A DNA stretch of 64,000 nucleotides from Chlamydomonas reinhardtii (Eukaryota > Chlorophyta > Chlorophyceae > Chlamydomonadales > Chlamydomonadaceae). Where the stretch lies: positions 5,319,195 to 5,383,194 of the forward strand of contig NC_057015.1 in NCBI RefSeq assembly GCF_000002595.2. Direction: 5' to 3'. The position numbers were made by a program, and so were the translations under genes. Position 1 is the stretch's first letter, and the number at the start of each line of letters is the position of its first letter. The notes beneath the pieces are model-generated. The model was given only the letters and a program-made list of their open reading frames with translations. It made no database searches and was not told where the DNA came from. Below, in pieces: positions 60,552 to 64,000 of the stretch.

Positions 60552-61559
60552 GAGCTCCACAGGATTCGGACTGCACCACCCAAGGAGCTGGTATGTGCAC
60601 TGCCCCTAATGTGTGGTACATGCGTGCGCAGGATGTGTGGGCTTGTGGCTTACTGCTGTACATTAGCAGAGTGTTTGCAATTGTACCGTGTGTTTTCTGT
60701 GCCGCAACACGTGGATAGTCTGGTACCTGTATGTGCCACGTGTTTCTCTGCATGGATTAGCTGTGTGGCGAGACATTGGCTCCCAAACTGCATGCCACAT
60801 GTGCGTACAGCTCACATGTGCATGTATTGAATAAAGTCGCTGCATACAGCTGAACGTTGGACGCTGGCCATTAGAGACATGCGCTTGTGGCAACCGCGGC
60901 CATTATTAGCTAGGCCCAGGGATGTTCCACCCGCCGTCAGGCCACAGTACGGTATGGGGAATCATAAGACAGTCCCCATTGTCAGGATGCTGTACATGCA
61001 GCAACTGTACCCATTGTGCAAGTACCTGGTCCGTGTCTCACCTCGCGTACGCGTGGTTCTTTGCTCTGCATCAACCTATCGTGATCAGTTCTCAACCACT
61101 TAAAAACGGTATTCTGGCTGCAATGTGTGACAATGTCACAATGTGGCAGTCTCACCACGCAACGCCTCCTGCTTGCCTCCCCACCGCTAACGATCTTGCA
61201 CGCCGTGATCCACTCTCGGACTTCCACATTCGGGCTCCAACAAACATGTGCACTACCGTATGGCGTTGTGATTCCTCACTTCTGCCGGTGTCAGCCCGCC
61301 GCCAGCTGCTCCAGCCGTGTGTGCCAGGCGCCATTCGGCACAGCAGAAGGCCTCCGCACGATGGTGCCCTCAAACCAGCTTTCATTGTCGTCACTGCCAC
61401 CACCACCAGCTCCACTAGGTGCACCGCTACCGCTGGTAGCGCTGTCACCCCTGCCGCCGTTCGCCACTGTTGCCCCACCACTAGCGTCGCCTGAGCTGGT
61501 CACGCCTCCTGCCGCTTCCTGACCGCCGGAGCCGCAACAGAGGTGGTGCTTCCACACCT
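60552..61559. other. Convergent 3' region
   Basis: This is 1 kb between the Ala-rich protein gene and the polyproline gene. An AATAAA at about 60828 is present but is not the usual volvocine signal. A minus-strand ORF (61291-61626) continues the alternative SP frame of the next gene (ending WHTRLEQLAAG) and may be part of its true C terminus. Confidence 0.4.
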
Positions 61560-62546
61560 TCACCACGGTGCTGTGAGGTGGAAGCTCCCAAGCCCTCCGC
61601 GCACCTGCAGCGGCAGGCGCAGACACAAGGCCAGCGCCGCATGCCGCCCTTCGTGCAGGGGAAGTACCCGTTGGGCTTGGGCTTGGGCTTGGGCTTGGGC
61701 TTGGGCTTGGGCTTGGGCTTGGGCTGGTGGGCTCAACAAATGGCGGTGTTGGAGCGGGTCCCTGTTTGGCGAGCGCGGAGGCGGAGGCGGAGGCGGAGGC
61801 GGAGGCGGAGGCGGAGGCGGAGGCGGAGGCGGAGGCGGAGGCGGAGGCGGAGGCGGAGGCGGAGGCGGAGGCGGAGGCGGAGGCGGAGGCGGAGGCGGAG
61901 GCGGAGGCGGAGGCGGAGGCGGAGGCGGAGGCGGAGGCGGAGGCGGAGGCGGAGGCGGAGGCGGAGGCGGAGGCGGAGGCGGAGGCGGTGGTGGTGGTGG
62001 AGGTGGCGGCGCTGGAGGTGGCGGGGGTGGCGGGGGTGGTGAGGGCCGTTGTGTGGGCGATGGTGGCGGCAGTGGCTGCGGCGGTGGTGATGACGGTCGG
62101 GGTGGTGGAGGCGGGGGCGGGGGAGGAGGAAGCGGAGGTGAGGTAGGCGACGGTGGTGGTGGTGGTGGTGGTGGCGGCGCTGGAGGTGGCGGCGGCGGTG
62201 AGGGCCGCTGCGTGAGCGAAGGTGAGGGTGGTGGAGAAGGTGATGGCGTTTGCAGCAGTTCTCGACCATCGCCGCTCAGCTTAAGGTGCATGTTCTCCTC
62301 CGCCCGCGGCTCTGCAGGCTCGGGAGTTGAGGTGCCGGAGGGCGGGTGTTGGTCAATGAGGGCATGGATGCGCGTGAGCCCCACCGCAGCAGCGATGCCG
62401 GAGTTTGCGGACACACCTTTGCCAGGCACACCCGAAATCCCAGCGAGAGCCGCGGCCGCCGCCGGCGTGAGCCCCAGCAGCAGTAGCAGTAGCAACAGCC
62501 CCTTTTGTTTGGGCAGGACCGCCGCCATCTTTGAACACCGCTCCAT
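61560..62546 (-). CDS. Secreted polyproline protein, pherophorin/HRGP-like
   Basis: The likely start is the ATG at 62546 or at 62528. A strong signal peptide follows (KQKGLLLLLLLLGLTPAAAAA). Then come about 60 ordinary residues with GRELLQTPSPSPPPSP, where LLQ before the proline shaft recalls pherophorins, and a polyproline shaft of about 160 residues. Much of the shaft is coded by a hexanucleotide repeat. The frame used here leaves the repeat as SPPAQAQAQ and stops at 61560. In the frame one base over, the same DNA reads SPSPSPSP and stays open to about 61291. The SP reading looks more like a wall protein, so the C terminus is unsettled. I found no donor site that would switch frames. Confidence 0.55.
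   Translation of the reverse strand: MERCSKMAAVLPKQKGLLLLLLLLGLTPAAAAALAGISGVPGKGVSANSGIAAAVGLTRIHALIDQHPPSGTSTPEPAEPRAEENMHLKLSGDGRELLQTPSPSPPPSPSLTQRPSPPPPPPAPPPPPPPPPSPTSPPLPPPPPPPPPPRPSSPPPQPLPPPSPTQRPSPPPPPPPPPAPPPPPPPPPPPPPPPPPPPPPPPPPPPPPPPPPPPPPPPPPPPPPPPPPPPPPPPPPPPPPPPPPPPPPPPPPPPPPPRSPNRDPLQHRHLLSPPAQAQAQAQAQAQAQAQAQRVLPLHEGRHAALALCLRLPLQVRGGLGSFHLTAPW
61671..61725. repeat. (TTGGGC)n hexanucleotide repeat
   Basis: About nine perfect tandem copies. They encode AQ or SP repeats on the minus strand, depending on frame. Confidence 0.95.
61775..61988. repeat. (GCGGAG)n hexanucleotide repeat, about 35 copies
   Basis: A perfect tandem run of over 200 bases encodes polyproline on the minus strand. 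The plus strand is G-rich and the unit length keeps the frame when copies are gained or lost. Confidence 0.97.
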
Positions 62547-63828
62547 ACACGCAATCAAGCTAATATACCACAGCGATTACGGTGCGTTTGCAGGCGTTGC
62601 AAAATAGAGGCAAAGCTGTTTGTGCCGTAATAGGCCCGTGGCAGCCCGTGGGTCTCTGCCGACGCTACTGCCGACCGAATGACCGTATGACCGCATGAAA
62701 AGCTAACAAGGGCTATTTGCATGTTGCTCATCGGTCCCAGGGGGCAGATGCAGAGTGATGGTCGGCACAGCAGCCGTGGGCCCCGATGTCACTTGCCGCG
62801 CGGGGCCCGCCGACGACGTCCGCGCCCAGTCAGGATAGGTGTGGTGCACTGGTGCTCCACATCGCCTCCACCTGCCAGGAAGCGGCAGCTAGGCTGAGAC
62901 ATGGATGTGGCAAAGCGCCTCAGGTCACGGAAGGGACCAGGCACGGCGCATTGTGCACAGGCTCCAGCGCCCACAGCTGCGCGTTTGCCCGCTTGCAGTG
63001 TTGCTCAGAGTTGAGGAATACTGTACGCTATCGCTGCTGAGCCACCAGGCACACCACATCCCTAAATGATGGTGACACCCCAACAGGCGGGCACCCAGGC
63101 ACAAAGCAGCACACTTGAATTATAGACAGGGAATCCTCAGTCAACACGGAGACAGCTCCACGCCCCTTGTGCACATGCAGCATCATTCGGCAAGGCCATG
63201 CACTGCGGGCTCGGGCCCCAGCCTTCACAACGAAGTCCAAGAATTGCTAGGCATTCAGGGCTGCCGTTGACAGACCCATTTGCAGCTCAGTACCCGTCCT
63301 TCATGCACACAATTCACTTTATCCACATGGTATGCGACAGTTCCCTATGCTACATGAGCGCCACTCTGCTCTCGTTCAACCACGCGCTTCCCACCGCTCG
63401 CTAGCTATGCACATCCAGCATCTCTCCTCGGCCACGCTTTGTCCACGACCATTTGGGACTGCCCCTCTAGCAGCACCCACCCGAACCATAACCATGGTGC
63501 CATGGCTCATGGTGGCAAGGACATTGAACTCCATCAGCCCACTTGGTGCAAGTGCAACAGTCACAAAGAGCACCCTGTTACGCAAATTCCGACCATTACG
63601 ATGGCAGCGTGCCTTCAGGCGTCCTCCACAGCACCACACAACACAACACAACCGCGGACCGCGGTCCGTCCGTCCAGACAGGCTTCCGGACGATCGGAAA
63701 CTACATCACCCTTCCCATCGGTCCCTCCGCCTATCCCAGCCATCATGGCACTCTCCCTACTCCCCCAACCACCAACCTTGTTGCCCCTTCAAAAATCTCA
63801 CACGCACCAGCCTGCACTGCTACAGTGC
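62547..63828. other. Right-hand intergenic, no gene seen
   Basis: This is 1.3 kb upstream of the polyproline gene (its promoter side) and downstream of the LRR terminal exon (its 3' flank). Several ORFs are open, but none has recognisable protein content. Composition is AT-richer than the coding regions. Confidence 0.45.
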
Positions 63829-63966
63829 TCATTGCTGAGCCCCAGGAGCGGGATCGTCGCCACTGCGCCAGAATACAGCTATGCCAGGCCGCGCACTGCG
63901 CAGGGCATCTAGCTGTGCGAGGAAGGCGTCATCTTGTGCTGCTGGGTTGGCACCAATCTCCAGGCT
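63829..63966 (-). CDS. Last exon of a leucine-rich-repeat protein (partial)
   Basis: On the minus strand an acceptor (CCATGTTACAG) opens a frame that reads SLEIGANPAAQDDAFLAQL, then DALRSARPGIAVFWRSGDD and a stop at 63829-63831. The pattern LxIGxNP...L..L....P.I.V.W is the C-terminal repeat of ribonuclease-inhibitor/RanGAP-type LRR proteins. The rest of the gene lies beyond the right edge, and 63967-64000 would be intron. No longer ORF competes on this strand. Confidence 0.6.
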   Translation of the reverse strand, partial: SLEIGANPAAQDDAFLAQLDALRSARPGIAVFWRSGDDPAPGAQQ

Positions 63967-64000
63967 CTGTAACATGGGAAATGTAAGGCAAGTGCATGTG

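Noticed and set aside
60828-60834. AATAAA as the poly(A) signal of the Ala-rich gene
   Set aside because: Volvocine algae mainly use TGTAA. A single AATAAA in AT-richer flanking DNA is expected by chance.
61543-62607. Plus-strand poly-Gly ORF of 354 codons
   Set aside because: It is the antisense shadow of the GCGGAG repeat. It lacks a signal peptide or any non-repeat protein content.
63332-63986. Plus-strand ORFs at the right edge
   Set aside because: No recognisable motif, and they overlap the better-supported LRR exon on the minus strand.

Overview
The window looks like nuclear DNA of a volvocine green alga, Chlamydomonas or a close relative. The genes are GC-rich and densely broken by short GT-AG introns, coding third positions favour G and C, and several genes end near TGTAA, the usual volvocine poly(A) signal. 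The gene content fits: a chloroplast-division dynamin of the ARC5 type, an aurora-like kinase resembling the flagellar kinase CALK, and secreted hydroxyproline-rich glycoproteins with SP or polyproline shafts. The species cannot be fixed from the sequence alone.

Layout from left to right. 0.5-6.4 kb (-): an M43 (pappalysin-like) metalloprotease with a membrane anchor and three Cys-rich modules. 6.9-13.4 kb (-): an AASDH/AAE19-type adenylation, carrier and PQQ-propeller protein. 13.8-17.1 kb (+): an OMS1-like methyltransferase. 18.3-19.4 kb (-): ribosomal protein eS27. 21.1-25.5 kb (-): DRP5B/ARC5. 25.9-32.0 kb (+): the rRNA methyltransferase SPB1/FTSJ3. 33.5-37.3 kb (+): the aurora-like kinase. 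38.3-48.4 kb (-): the largest subunit of RNA polymerase I, with dispersed repeats in its introns. 48.8-51.3 kb (+): ribosomal protein eL8 (RPL7a). 52.3-57.1 kb (+): a p25-alpha-like protein. 57.8-60.6 kb (+): an Ala-rich secreted protein with a recently duplicated module and an SP shaft. 61.6-62.5 kb (-): a polyproline protein. At the right edge lies the last exon of a leucine-rich-repeat gene (-).

Four genes (eS27, SPB1, Pol I A190, eL8) serve ribosome production and lie within 33 kb. Three gene pairs are head-to-head with 355-435 bp between start codons (AASDH-like/OMS1-like, DRP5B/SPB1, A190/eL8) and probably share promoters. The left end and the right 7 kb carry extracellular or cell-wall genes. 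I saw no virus-like element, CRISPR array, tRNA or rRNA gene. The repeats are microsatellites and one or two short dispersed families inside Pol I introns. Exon limits were read by eye from splice motifs, reading frame and family alignment from memory. For OMS1-like, eS27, SPB1, eL8, the p25-alpha gene and the Ala-rich gene the exon lengths sum to whole codons.
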